NCBI GenBank assembly: GCA_024291935.2
Contig: CM044320.1
Coordinates: forward strand, 56,920,001-56,984,000
Reading direction: 5' to 3'
DNA length: 64,000 bases
DNA from: Okapia johnstoni
Lineage: Eukaryota > Chordata > Mammalia > Artiodactyla > Giraffidae
Both the position numbers and the translations under genes were made by a program. Shown here in pieces: positions 1 to 10,008 of this stretch. Below the pieces are notes generated by a model, which was not told the origin of the DNA, did no database searches, and saw only the letters and a program-made list of their open reading frames with translations. Position 1 is the stretch's first letter; each line of letters starts with the position of its first letter.

Positions 1-524
1 AGAAGAAGTCTTAGTCTTTCACATCCTTTAGACGACAAATTGCAATACCCTGTATTTTCACGATGTTAGATTAAGTGGTTTAAATGTCTAAATAAACATT
101 GAAATTAACTAGATTAAAGTTTAATTATATTATTTACATCTGTGAGTTTTGCTCTTGTATATTAGAGAACAAGAAAGAATTATTTAAATATCCGAATCAA
201 ACCTTTAGATAAAGCAAGTAAATGCCATTGAAGATTTTGTTAGATGCAAACTGACCTCTCCATGGAACTGGTAAACTTTTAACAGATAAGCACAAACGCA
301 TTTGTTTCTTTTTGCTTTAATAATAATTACAGTCTTTTCTGAATATCTGAATTGATTTTCTTTTAACTTTTAAATAAAAGAATTGCTCCTTAACAGATAT
401 GTGAATTAATAAAATACAGTCCTCAGCTTAGGTGATGTGATTAATTTTATGTATCTACTTTACTTTACCATGAGACGCCCAGATAGTTGGTCAAAAATTA
501 TTCTGGGTGCGTCTATGATTTTGA
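1..524. other. AT-rich single-copy sequence, no recognised feature
   Basis: No repeat family, long frame or RNA gene was recognised. The stretch is AT-rich and leads into the exon-like frame that follows. Confidence 0.5.
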
Positions 525-713
525 CTGAGATTAATGGAAGAGTGGAACGAGGTGATTTCTATGTTTCCTCCCACTTCTGAAAATCTGATATGCCATGACT
601 CTAAAAGGACATCCTCCCTGGGACTGGTCCTGACAGTTCAGATTCATCCAGATGAAGATGACCTTGGCATGGAGGATCGAGTGCTCTACATCTGGTACTT
701 TTTCGAGAGGTGA
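525..713 (+). other. candidate coding exon (unassigned), low confidence
   Basis: One plus-strand frame is open from 525 to the TGA at 711-713 (62 codons; first Met at 534). It is unusually GC-rich for its surroundings and keeps several CpGs. A strong splice-donor match (GAGAG|GTGAGTG) lies at 709/710, just before the stop, as expected for an internal exon. Two possible acceptors are the AG at 606-607 after a pyrimidine-rich run (exon 608-709) and the AG at 635-636 (exon 637-709). The C-terminal part of the frame is acidic and then aromatic (ending IWYFFER), unlike any repeat protein here. I do not recognise the protein, and 62 open codons can occur by chance. It could instead be a conserved non-coding element. 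Confidence 0.22.
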
Positions 714-1212
714 GTGAAAGAGGAATGATCAGAAAAAAAAAAGCAGACAGAAAGTTTGTGATCCTCGAATTAGTATGTGTGACAGCTCTGTGAAAAGATG
801 AACCTCAGTGCCCAGTTTCTCTCATTCATGCTCAGGGGATTTGTTCTTATAAGTCCTATTAAGTAGGTAAATCCTCTGTGTATCTGAGAGAGCACAGACT
901 AACAAACATCAGTTTGCTTGCTGCTGTTTGCATGCTATCTCTGTGGGAGGTGCCTACCTAATTCTCATGGGAAACATGCTTGCTGAACCTCAAATCTATA
1001 TGCTGTCTTCCATTTGTCTAGTTTAAATAAACCATACACACTAGATGGCTAAGATACCAATATAAGCTTGAAACAATACAGCAGGACCAAAAGATTATAA
1101 AGTGTAGCTCTTTATGTTAGGGTTATGACACTCCTATTAGATCTCAAAGCACATCAAGAGAAGAATTACAGGCAACTAAACGGAATTAAGATCACATCAC
1201 ATGTTTAGAGAG

Positions 1213-1425
1213 GCAGAGCATGTGGAATTTAGGGTCATGGAGATCTGGCTTTGAATCTCAGCCTCGTTAGCTGCAGGATCATTGACTTGAAAATCTCTCT
1301 CCAAGACTCAGTTTTCTCAGCTGTAAAAAAAAAAGGAGGGGGGACAAGTGGGGACTGAGGACAGTTAAGACCTACTTCATAGGTGAGTTGCAAGGGAATG
1401 GAACATAAAAATTACACAGTAAATG
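1213..1425 (+). mobile_element. MIR SINE
   Basis: The order of blocks matches an old MIR in sense orientation: a tRNA-like section around 'ctttgaatctcagcctc', a core with 'agctgcaggatcattgac', then 'ctcagttttctcagctgtaaa' and 'gacctacttcatagg'. An A/G-rich run at about 1326-1350 interrupts the usual 'aaaatggggataataa' segment. Divergence is high, as expected for MIR. Confidence 0.8.
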
Positions 1426-2099
1426 GCAACCTAAAAATTTTATTTTAGTTATCACATTTATTTCTTTTATTAAGTTTGGGAGGAGTCTCCCATGCAGAAG
1501 TAAAGCCGTGCATGTTGCGTGTCTTCATTTACAATTGCTAGGGATACCCTAGTTTTTCATTTACGCTGTGGGTGTCTGTTCAGAGTGAAATGGCAGGAGG
1601 AGGGACAATGATGTTGCATGTCTTTTCTCTCAAGGGAAGCCCAGGAGAAAAGGCAGTAGCAGGTCATGTGAAGACTTACCAGGCAAGACCTTGGGATCTG
1701 TGCGTAAGTCCAGTCTCCTAGGAACTAAGCCACTGGGATGTTTTTCGAAGTTGAGGTTTTCCATCACTCTACAAACTCTGGGGAGGTCCCAGACACTATT
1801 CTCTGTGACCCTATGTGCCCTACTGCTACTCTAGGGCAGTTCTACATTTACTCTATGATGTTTTAGAACTAATAAGCATAGCCTGTTGCATGGATGTTCT
1901 TGATCCCAAATCATTTAATTTAAGAATACTTAATTCTAGAGCTAAAGCCACAACTTTTTCTTATAGCTTCTAGCACTGTAAATTTCAGTTTTCTTTAAAC
2001 CCAAAACAAACCTGTTAATGTTTGTTGAAATATTATGTAGACCAGTTTATCGATAGTTAGAAGAGTTAATTTCCTTGACAATCCATCTCTGCAGGTTTC
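1426..2099. other. single-copy sequence, nothing recognised
   Basis: I see no repeat family, no frame above 60 codons and no RNA gene. Confidence 0.45.
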
Positions 2100-2300
2100 A
2101 TTTCACATGAGCGCAAGAGTCAGTTAAGATGCGGCTTGCCTAGCATGTATAATGTGAAAGTACATTGAAAAGAAGCCCCGTTGTTTCCCGTCCCATCCCA
2201 ACCGTGGCTGCCGTATAAAACCTGCCGAGCTATATATTTTTCTCATCTTAATAAGCACATTATAAAACGGCACCGAACGTCTTCCTCTCAGAGACAAAGA
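2100..2300. promoter_or_regulatory. CpG-retaining block, candidate conserved regulatory element
   Basis: About ten CpG dinucleotides are kept within roughly 200 bases (GAGCGC, ATGCGG, CCCCGT, CCCGTC, AACCGT, GCCGTA, GCCGAG, AACGGC, ACCGAAC, AACGTC) in an otherwise AT-rich, CpG-poor stretch. TATAAAA-like strings occur at about 2214 and 2262. Methylated vertebrate DNA loses CpG quickly, so retention hints at constraint or hypomethylation. A 61-codon frame at 2181-2366 overlaps it but has no recognisable protein features. Regulatory function is inference only. Confidence 0.25.
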
Positions 2301-3895
2301 ATGCTCAGGGTATTAAAAACATCAAAAGCAGAAAAAGTTAAACAGTGGCAACAGGTACAGATCTGAGGCAAAGAACTACATCTCGCCACGGACCTTCAGA
2401 TCAAATATGCCTGCTTTTTCCTTTCGCCCTTTGGGGTCGTTCCTCTGATAAATAATTCACAGACTGCAGTGCAAAGTAGTTTGCATACTGACAAGATTAA
2501 AAAGAATGCTTTGTCTGGGTTAAATTTACAATCTGAAACCTTCCTTTAAAATGTCAAGAAGGTAATTAATTTAAGAAGGTTTGCCAAGCAGAGTCTCCGA
2601 CCCTGTCAGAAAAATTTCATTTCCTGAGGGTGAAGGGGATGTTACATTTATCTTTCCCAAATGCCTGTTTTGGTTTCCATTTTAAGACCATTTTCTGCCT
2701 TCCTAATATGCTTTTTATAGCCCTTTTCTTTTCAAGCAAAAATTAACCCAGTATTCTTTCCTGGTGGATTTTTAAAAAAGAGATTAACAAACATAGCTTG
2801 CAAATTACCTCTGAATGGGAAGTTGAGTACAGGTCAGACCTTTTGACACAAACAGAAGAGGAACATTTTTCCACAGGGGGAGTTCTTCCCTGCCTGCACA
2901 TGCAGACAAGCCTTTGGAGGAGCAGCGGGAAATGCATAAATGCAACAGCATGAAAATTCGCTTTTGGCATAGCAAAACATCCTGTCCCACATATGGTCGG
3001 TGGTGTACCTTCTTATGAATGAATGCTGTGACAATCAGTGGGGTTTTTTACAGCAGCTCTTTGAGCCAAGTTTACTGGTGTGAAATTTTATTAGCAATTG
3101 TGTCCCCTTAGCTAATCCCTGGAGGCATCATGGAAGAGATGAGACAATGCATTGCTGTTTGGAAACCTAATCCAAAATCAATGTGTCATGTGCGTGCACA
3201 CACACACACACACGTACAGCAGAAAAAGAAAACGATTCATCGACCCACTAAAACCATGTTACATGTCCCCTGAAGAGTAGGATTTGCCAGCACAGCAAAG
3301 CTAAGTAGATGTCATTTCGTTGATGCTAGTCGGGAAGAAATAATTTCATCTCTAATTTTCTTCAGGAAATAAAGGTCAGCTGAAATGTGGCATAATGCCA
3401 AATTAGAGGAGAAATAGCTCACAATATATGAAATTATAAATAAGAATCTCATGGTTTTAATGCAAATCTAAATCAGAAATGGGTTCAATATAGATGCTTT
3501 TGAATGCTTAGCTGTCCTTTCTCATTATCAGCTCTTGAACCTGGTGAATGGAGGGTTTGTGTTGCCACAGTTCAGTTTCCTGAGATCTGTCTTCTACATC
3601 TTGTGACATCTTGGTGGGGTCAGGATGTGCTATGTCAGTTTGACATTTGTGTTCTCTGAGACTTGGGGTAAAAAAAGTCACTGGACAAATCTTTCTGCAA
3701 ATTTCTCACTCATTACCATCACAACTTGGAAAAACTTTTATCTCATTAAGGGCATATATTGGATTCTATCTTTCATGGAGTCTACACTATTAATATGCTA
3801 ATATTCAACAATAGTCTGTATTCTTTTCACTTTGGGTATCAGTTGTCCTTTTAAAAAATATTGAAATTGCCTGCAAGTCTTTTGGCAAGTTGTGG
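2301..3895. other. single-copy non-coding sequence
   Basis: Apart from a short (CA)8 run at 3197-3213, I recognise no repeat. Three overlapping minus-strand frames at 2743-3034 (61-75 codons) share the same DNA in different phases and show no protein signature, so they are not called as genes. Confidence 0.45.
3197..3213. repeat. (CA)8 microsatellite
   Basis: Uninterrupted CA dinucleotides, too short to be very mutable. Confidence 0.85.
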
Positions 3896-4024
3896 TGTGT
3901 GTGCTCAGTCATTTAGTCATGTCTGACTCTTTGAGACCCCATGTACTGTAGCCCACCAGGCTCCTCTGTCCATGGGATTTCCCAGGCAAGAATACTGGAG
4001 TGAGTTGCCATTTCCTCCTCCAAG
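3896..4024 (-). mobile_element. Bov-A-type SINE fragment, antisense
   Basis: Shows the BovB-derived SINE body in reverse: 'gtgctcagtcatttagtcatgtctgactctt', the 'accccatg...actgtagcccaccaggctcc' core, then 'ggcaagaatactggagtgagttgcc'. The tRNA-derived head is missing, so this is a 5'-truncated or monomeric Bov-A unit. Confidence 0.88.
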
Positions 4025-4261
4025 CAATGTAGTATAGATTAAAAGCAAAATATGGTCTAGTATGAATTAGTATAAAATCAAATAATCTTACAGCTAAAAG
4101 TGCAATTTAAGTTTAAAAATATCTGTATTTTCTATTACTTTAACCTTTATTTTAGAAAATCTCAAACAATCAGTTTAGTTTTTTCAAGGAAAGGGATGTA
4201 GAAGAACCTCAGAAACTGACTTCAGAGAAATATTTAACTTAGAGGTGATAGTATTAGATTG

Positions 4262-4327
4262 TTGGGTTGGCCAAAAAATTCATTTGGGGTTTTCTGTCAG
4301 ATGCTAATGAACTTTTGAGCCAACCCA
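4262..4327. mobile_element. mariner-type MITE (near-palindromic)
   Basis: A left arm beginning TTGGGTTGGCC (about 4262-4284) and a right arm at about 4306-4327 are inverted copies with two or three mismatches over about 22 bases, joined by a loop of about 21 bases. TTGGGTTGGCCAAAAAGTTC-type ends are characteristic of bovine mariner-derived MITEs. No transposase is encoded. The flanking TA duplication is visible on the right (GTA) but not clearly on the left. Confidence 0.75.
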
Positions 4328-4400
4328 GTAGAAAGAAATATATGTCAGAGAGGAGTGTAAGTTTGGCCTGCAGGACACCTCTGGAGGTTGGCCTGTTTTG

Positions 4401-4552
4401 TTTCTTTTTCAATTTATTTGGCTGTGTCGGGTCTTAGTTGCAGCACGTGGGCCCTTGGCATGTGGGATCTTAATTCCTGAACCAGGGATCAAACCCACAT
4501 CTCCTGCACTGGAAGATAGATTCCTAACCACTGGACCACCAGGGAAGTCCCT
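4401..4552 (-). mobile_element. CHR-2-type tRNA-Glu SINE, antisense
   Basis: Reverse orientation of the cetartiodactyl CHR-2 pattern: 'ttatttggctgtgtcgggtcttagttgcagcacg', '..gggatcttaattcctgaaccagggatcaaaccc', ending 'ccactggaccaccagggaagtccc'. A short target-site duplication (TGTTTTG, 4394-4400 and 4556-4562) brackets it. The 108-codon frame across it is an artefact of the SINE. Confidence 0.88.
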
Positions 4553-5026
4553 AAGTGTTTTGATTTTCACACAACAGCAGGCTGCGCTCAGTTTAGTCAA
4601 TGGTATCTGGAATAGAAATGATCCAGATTCTCCAGGTGTTAATGGAAACTCTCAGACACTGGAACCATCATTCAAGGAAAGTCTTTCATTCAGAAAAGGA
4701 CAAATTTTAGGAAGGAAGAGGTAGTGAACATAAATTTAATTATTCTGAGATCAAGAAGAATGAACCTTAAGGAAAGTACTCTGAACTTGATAACCAGAAG
4801 GGCACAGGTGGCCTTTGAGAAAACATTTCTGCAGCTTGTTAGCTTTGCAAATAAGATTTCAGGACATTTTTTAAAGTGACCTGGGCTGAGGAATTAAATA
4901 CAGGGAGTTTAAATGCTTTTTTAAACTCAGAAAGAAAGAGAGCTCTGGAACAATGAATCAGAGGGAGAGTAGAATTCCTAGAAGAACTTCTTTTCCCATT
5001 AAGATAGAGAATATAATTATATGTAT

Positions 5027-5246
5027 GAATGCATGCTAAGTCTCTTCAGTCATGTCTGACTCTTGACCCTATTGACTGTAGCACACAAGGCTCCTCTGTC
5101 CATGAGATCTTCTAGGCAAGAATACTGGAGTGAGTTGCCATACCCTCCTCCAGGGGATCTTCCCAACCTAGGGGTTGAACCCATGTCTCTTACCTCTCCT
5201 ACATTGACAGGCGAGTTCTTTACCACTTGTACAACCTGGGAAGCTC
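5027..5246 (-). mobile_element. Bov-tA SINE, antisense, with TSD
   Basis: Nearly full length: the BovB-derived tail at the left ('taagtctcttcagtcatgtctgactc'), tRNA-like head at the right ('gttctttaccacttgtacaacctgggaagct'). A perfect 12-bp target-site duplication AATTATATGTAT flanks it (5015-5026 and 5247-5258). Confidence 0.93.
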
Positions 5247-5385
5247 AATTATATGTATAGGTCAAGAGAAAGGAACCAGCATAGAGAGATAATAAAAAAT
5301 TCAAGACAGAGATGGAACAATTAACAGATCAATATCTCTGGTGAAGCAAAAAGTGTAGGTCCAAGATCAAGAGAGAAAAGTGAAG

Positions 5386-5529
5386 AGACTTCCCTGTTGG
5401 TCCAGTGGTTAAGACTTGGACTTCCAATGCAAGGGGTGTCGGCTCAATCCCTGACCAGGGAAATAAGATCCCACGTGCTGCATGGTGTGGCCAAAAAAGA
5501 AAAAAAAAAGAAAAAAAAGGAGAGAGACA
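5386..5529 (+). mobile_element. CHR-2-type SINE, sense, with TSD and A-rich tail
   Basis: Starts 'acttccctgttggtccagtggttaagac', continues 'tcaatccctgaccagggaaataagatcccacgtgctgcatggtgtggcc', and ends in an interrupted poly-A. The flanks repeat GAGAGRAAAGTGAAG (5371-5385 and 5530-5544, 14 of 15 matching), giving clear insertion boundaries. Confidence 0.92.
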
Positions 5530-5658
5530 GAGAGGAAAGTGAAGCCTTAGCGGGAAAAAAAGGGAACAGGACATTTTTTTTTTCCCTCTGAGACAGGAGG
5601 AAGAAAAGATTAGTGAAGAACTGGAGGCAAGTAGATAGGAAGAAAAGAATTGAGAGGA

Positions 5659-6042
5659 TGCTGAGCATTAAAGAATGGATACTTTTGAACTGTGGTGTTG
5701 GAGAAGACTCTTGAGAGTCTCTTGGAGAGCATGGAGATCAAACCAGTCAATCCTAAAGGAAATCCTGAATATGCATTGGAAGGACTGATGCTGAAGTTCC
5801 AATACTTGGCCATCTGATTCAAAGAGCTGACTCCTTAGAAAAGACCCTGATGCCGGGAAAGATTGAAGGCAGGAGGAGAAGGAGACGGCAGAGGATGAGA
5901 TGGTTGGATGGCATCACCGACTCGACAGACGTGAGTTTGAGCAAGCTCCGGGAGATGGTGAAGGGCAGGGAAGCCTGGTGTGCTGCAGTTTGTGGGGTCT
6001 TCAAGAGTCAGACACGACTGAGTGACTGAACAACAACAACAA
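5659..6042 (+). mobile_element. BovB (RTE LINE) 3' fragment, older copy
   Basis: Matches the C-terminal coding end and 3' end of BovB, from the region coding for the '[24 protein letters not shown]' block (decayed here) to the tail after 'cacgactgagtgactgaa'. The tail is (CAA)n instead of the (CTGAA)n seen in younger copies of this window, and the reading frame has indels. 5' truncated; I could not identify a TSD. Confidence 0.9.
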
Positions 6043-6605
6043 TTTAGTTTACATCAATTTTATCAGGAATGTACCTTGCGTAGGAGACAGTTGATCTCAA
6101 GTTTATCAGGAGGCACCGGAAGACAGTGTGAGGGTTTGAGCAGAAGAAATTTGGAAGAGATCCTGGAGAGTGAAAGAGATGATCCACCTTAGATATTTGA
6201 GATACTTGACTGGCAGCACATGTAACAAAATGGAAGGGAGAGAGTGTGCCTTTAGAGTGATTCTTCTGTGCTTGTAATTTTCTCAGCAATGCTCAGCCAT
6301 CCAAAAGATAGATTGGAGAAAGCAGACAATGGGCTTTCCTAAAGAGGAAGATAGAACTGTGTGATAGAGAAAGAGAGTGAGGGTGCTCAGCACGCTCTTG
6401 AGAGCATGGCTGACCATGCCATCCAGCTTGTGCGTAAAGAGACATGATCCAGGAAGAGGCTAATGGGCAGGAAGAACAGAACAGGAGGGGATTGGGGTTT
6501 GAAGGTGATGAGGAAGAAGGTTAGGCTTGGGAAGAGTGAGTGAGTCAGATGTGAAGAATGACAAAGTGGCCTAGAGGCAGAGAGTGCTGAGATGTGGCTA
6601 GGCTT

Positions 6606-6917
6606 GAAAGTGCAATTCACTCAGTAGTGCTCGACTCTGTGCAACCCCATGGACTATACAGTCCATGGAATTCTCTAGGCCAGAATACTGGAGTGGGTAG
6701 ACTTTTCATTCTCTAGGGGATCTTCCCAACCCACGGATCGAACCCGGATCTCCCGTATTGCAGGCAGATTCTTTACCAGCTGAGCCACAAGGGAAGCCCA
6801 AGAATGCTGGAGTGGGTAGCCTATCCCTTCTCCAGCAGATCTTCCTGACCCAGGAATCGAACCGGGATCTCCTGCCTTATAGGTGGATTCTTTACCAGCT
6901 GAGCCACAAGGGAAGCC
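6606..6917 (-). mobile_element. composite SINE with a duplicated tRNA-like half, antisense
   Basis: Reading leftwards on the minus strand there are two tRNA-like heads: one ends at about 6799 ('tttaccagctgagccacaagggaagcc') and a second copy of the same motif ends at 6917. A partial body unit lies between them ('agaatgctggagtgggtagcctatccc'). One 13-bp target-site duplication, TGTGGCTAGGCTT (6593-6605 and 6918-6930), flanks the whole 312-bp unit, so it integrated as one piece. This resembles the ART2A type of ruminant SINE. Confidence 0.9.
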
Positions 6918-7230
6918 TGTGGCTAGGCTTATGGAGACTGAAATATAATGAAGATGACCGCAGTGCACATAGCCAAATTTAAGGACATGTGGTACAGAAT
7001 GCTGAAAGATCATCAGCTTCGACACTGTGGGAGGGTGGGATTGTTAAGGAAATGTTAAAATTATGATGGAAGAGGCAGAGCCTAGAGAAAATGGGAAATG
7101 GGAAAAGTGGTAGGCAGCATAGACTTTAAAAGAAAGATTATTGAATGATGGCCTCAAACAATAGTTTGGAAGTGATCATGGGGGCAAAGATGATATTGAT
7201 TCCTTTCTTATCCAAAGGTATTTAGAGAGT

Positions 7231-7367
7231 GCTGCTGCTGCTGCTGCTAAGTCACTTCAGTCATGTCTGACTCTGTGTGACCCCATAGACAGCAGCCCAC
7301 CAGGCTCCTCTGTCCCTGGGAGTCTCCAGGCAAGAATACTGGGGTGGGTTGCCATTTCCTTCTCCCT
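7231..7367 (-). mobile_element. BOV-A monomer SINE, antisense, with TSD
   Basis: Begins with the (CTG)n-like BOV-A end ('gctgctgctgctgctgctaagtcacttcag') and ends 'gggttgccatttccttctcc'. It has no tRNA head. TSD TTTAGAGAGT at 7221-7230 and 7368-7377. Confidence 0.93.
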
Positions 7368-7377
7368 TTTAGAGAGT

Positions 7378-7490
7378 AGCACTCATTTAATAAATATTTA
7401 AGCAATGTCTCTTAAGTATAATAAACACTGGACTCGGGAGTGAGCATGCAACTGACAGACCCAGTTTGTCCTTAAAATCTAGTGGGAAAT
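7378..7490 (+). mobile_element. L2 LINE 3' fragment
   Basis: Diverged match to the L2 3' end ('tcatttaataaatatttaagcaatgtct...aaacactggactcgggagtgagcatgcaactgacagac...'). The identification rests on the order of short words only. Confidence 0.6.
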
Positions 7491-7502
7491 ACACACACTA
7501 AA

Positions 7503-7536
7503 TTATATATATATATATATATAAACATATATATAT
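7503..7536. repeat. (TA)n microsatellite, interrupted
   Basis: Two AT dinucleotide runs separated by AAAC. Confidence 0.85.
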
Positions 7537-7699
7537 GTAATAAATTATGGTAAGATCTATGAAGAAAACAAGCAGAATGATATTTTGATAGAGAAATGCT
7601 CAAAACAGTCTTACTTGGTCATATTCGTGCTCCATTAATGAGAGTGAGAACATTAACTCAGAGTCTGAACAATCTTTTTAAAACATATATCAGAATATA

Positions 7700-7807
7700 T
7701 TCTTCCCTTTTAAAAACTTATAGCTACCAGGGATATTTCTATTACTCTTAGGATAAACTTGGAATTCCTCATCAAGGTCTAACTGACCCCATATGATCTG
7801 ATTCCTT
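7700..7807 (-). mobile_element. L2 fragment, antisense (left half)
   Basis: 'ttaggataaacttggaattcctcatcaaggtctaactgaccccatatgatctg' is a recognisable antisense L2 block. It continues to the right of the SINE that splits it. Confidence 0.72.
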
Positions 7808-8020
7808 TGTATTGTTGCTCAGTTGTTAAGTTGTGTTATATTCTTTACGACCCCATGGACTGTAGCCTGCCAGGCTCCTCTGTCCATGGGATTTCCCAGG
7901 CAAGAATATTGGAGTGGGTCGTCATTTCCTTCTCCAGGGAATCTTCCTGAGCCAAGGATGGAACCCACATCTCCTTCTTGGCTGGCAGATTCTTTACCAC
8001 TGATCCACCAGGGAAGCCCT
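7808..8020 (-). mobile_element. Bov-tA SINE, antisense, inserted in L2
   Basis: Full-length antisense Bov-tA, ending 'ttctttaccactgatccaccagggaagccct'. The 15-bp flanks ATGATCTGATTCCTT (7793-7807) and ATGAACTGATTCTTT (8021-8035) are a TSD with two mismatches, suggesting moderate age. Confidence 0.93.
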
Positions 8021-8035
8021 ATGAACTGATTCTTT

Positions 8036-8350
8036 AAATCTCTCCAAACTCTTCTCCATTTTCCGTCTTCTTTTTCACTCCAGTGACCCCATCCTTTCTG
8101 CGCCTTAAAGACACCGTTTGCCCTCCTACCATGGGCCCTGGGACATGGGCCTCCCCGGCCCTCTTGCATTCACTCCTCTGCCTCCTCTCAGCCTCCTCTC
8201 TTTTTTTCAGAGAGGCCCTCATTGACTTCCCTTGCTAGGCTGTCTTTGATTCCTCTATCCTACTGTTCACATCTCATCATCAGTGAGACCTGCCATTTCA
8301 GCTTCTTAAATAAATCCTCTCAAATCCATATTGCCTAGGCTATCTTCACC
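8036..8350 (-). mobile_element. L2 fragment, antisense (right half)
   Basis: Continuation of the interrupted L2, with 'cagagaggccctcattgacttccc' matching the antisense L2 'agagaggccttccctgacc' block. The C/T-rich composition is typical of antisense L2. The right boundary is uncertain. Confidence 0.6.
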
Positions 8351-8620
8351 ACCACCACGTATCAGTTCATCCTGTCAATGTCTCGTCTGTAACAATAATT
8401 TCTAGTCTTATCATAAAAGACTGACAGAAGGTCAACTGTCCCTTTTCTACAGACAAGGTTGCAAGCTGAGATATCTGATTCTAGACAGACCTTCCTAAGC
8501 ATGACTACCAACTTATACGCAGCAAGAGGCAGACCTGCCTTTGAACTCTCACTTTCCCCATGGAGATGGAACAAGGAGCACAGAATGTCCATGCCTAGAA
8601 GTGTAATTAAAGGTGTCAGG
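8351..8620. other. single-copy sequence, nothing recognised
   Basis: The overlapping frames on both strands (8362-8695) have no recognisable protein features. Confidence 0.4.
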
Positions 8621-8624
8621 TTAG

Positions 8625-8860
8625 CATATTGGGTTGTGCAGTGGAGCAGTTTCTCTGGGGCTTTGGTATTCAATACATCTGTATTCACAATCTAGCTTTT
8701 CCATTGACAAGCTTCCACTAGTACTGTAGATTCTTGGCGCCTTGGTGTCCTCATAAAGAAAATGAGAAGAAGGCCCAATTTGCGAGGCTGTTGTGAGGAT
8801 AGTGTAAGTACAAAGCAGAGTGCCTGGTCCATTCTGGACATTCAGTACTAAATTCCTTCT
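8625..8860 (+). mobile_element. MIR SINE
   Basis: Sense MIR: 'gtgcagtggagcagtttctctggggctttgg', 'atctagcttttccattgacaagc', 'ccttggtgtcctcataaagaaaatgagaag', 'ggctgttgtgaggatagtgtaagtac', 'agagtgcctggtcc' occur in the expected order. Confidence 0.82.
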
Positions 8861-9660
8861 ATTTTGTTTTTCTTAGATTTTCCATAGGAAACAGAGATGT
8901 AAATCCCCATGCATTTTGAAATGTGGCCATTACTGGAACAAGGACTGCCCTTTGCAGTGACTCCGAATTCAATCCACATGCTCAGTAAAGCAAGGATGGG
9001 CAAGTTGAGTTTGAAAGTTCTCAAAAACTGAAGAACATTACACATGCTATTCCTTGTTTACACTATTGCATTGTGCTTATTTCTACATTTCCAAGAACCA
9101 TACTATTTCAGAGATTCAGGAAGAATCCTTAGAGGGCATTTTGGGGTATAATAAAAGTAATTCTGTGCCTGGGTCAGAAGATAAGGATGGGAGGCTTGGA
9201 TTTGCAGCTAATGAGCCATATGCCTCATAGTCCTTGCCCTGCTTACCTCATTGAGTTGGTAAGCCCTTGGTAGGATGAATGAAGTCTCCCTAGGTGCATG
9301 CCTGAGAGCCAGGAAATGGTTATTGTTTTGACGAGTCATCAGGGTTCTTCTTTGTTTAATGTTTTCAGACTTGCTTTTTTCTAGTTTGTTTTGTTGAAGT
9401 CACAAGGGCAGGGTTATCAGTGTAGGAGGAGAGGAAGTGTGTCTGGGGAAGCCAAGGAATTTGAGCAAGGAAGATAGTGAGCTTTGGAGACTGTGTGATA
9501 CCACCACTTCCCTCAGCCTCCTCTGGAGAACGCCAGTGAAACCACACAGCACTACAGTCATTTTGGAAGTCAATTTTTGTATTTTCAGATGTTATGTGCA
9601 GTTGGCCACCAGCATAGTCTCTTCCTAGGAAATTTGGTAACATGTGGGTAACTCAAATGG
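8861..9660. other. single-copy sequence, nothing recognised
   Basis: No repeat family was recognised. Frames at 9365-9643 (minus) and 9437-9628 (plus) overlap antisense to each other without protein features. Confidence 0.4.
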
Positions 9661-9664
9661 CAAA

Positions 9665-9800
9665 TTACGTAATACTTAAGAAAGCACCTTAGAAGTGCTC
9701 ATGACAATCAGTGATAAGCTGTTATTCTTTGCTTCAACACATTAACTTTGCAGATGAAAAATCTGAAGTGCACAAAGCTTACATGATTTGAATGTGGGTC
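9665..9800 (-). mobile_element. possible MIR, antisense
   Basis: Weak match to an antisense MIR core ('attaactttgcagatgaaaaatctgaag...'). It is directly followed by a Bov-tA head. Confidence 0.4.
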
Positions 9801-9802
9801 TA

Positions 9803-10008
9803 GGGTTTTCCCTGGTGGCTCAGTGGTAAAGAATTCGCCTGCTAATGCAGGAGACATGGGTTCAATCCCTGGGACAGGAAGATCTTCTGGAAAAGGAAAT
9901 GGCTACCCACTCCAGTATTCTTGCTGGTGTAATCCCATAGATAGAGGAGCCTGGTGGGCTACAGACCACAGAGTCACAAAGAGTCAGACATGACTGAACA
10001 CACAGCAG
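9803..10008 (+). mobile_element. Bov-tA SINE, sense
   Basis: Head 'ggttttccctggtggctcagtggtaaagaattcgcctgc', body 'ggctacccactccagtattcttgc', tail 'gagtcacaaagagtcagacatgactgaacaca'. Full length; no clear TSD. Confidence 0.93.

Noticed and set aside
2210..2270. TATAAAA motifs as a core promoter
   Set aside because: AT-rich DNA yields such motifs by chance, and no downstream gene was found; kept only as part of the CpG-retaining block.
2743..3034. Three overlapping minus-strand frames of 61-75 codons
   Set aside because: They use the same DNA in different phases, with no protein signature and no splice context.
4398..4724. 108-codon plus-strand frame
   Set aside because: Its first half is an antisense CHR-2 SINE; a chance frame.
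9803..9880. tRNA-like sequence in SINE heads, considered as tRNA genes
   Set aside because: The heads of Bov-tA are degenerate tRNA-derived promoter regions without a foldable anticodon arm or mature tRNA 3' end; the same applies to all SINE heads in the window.
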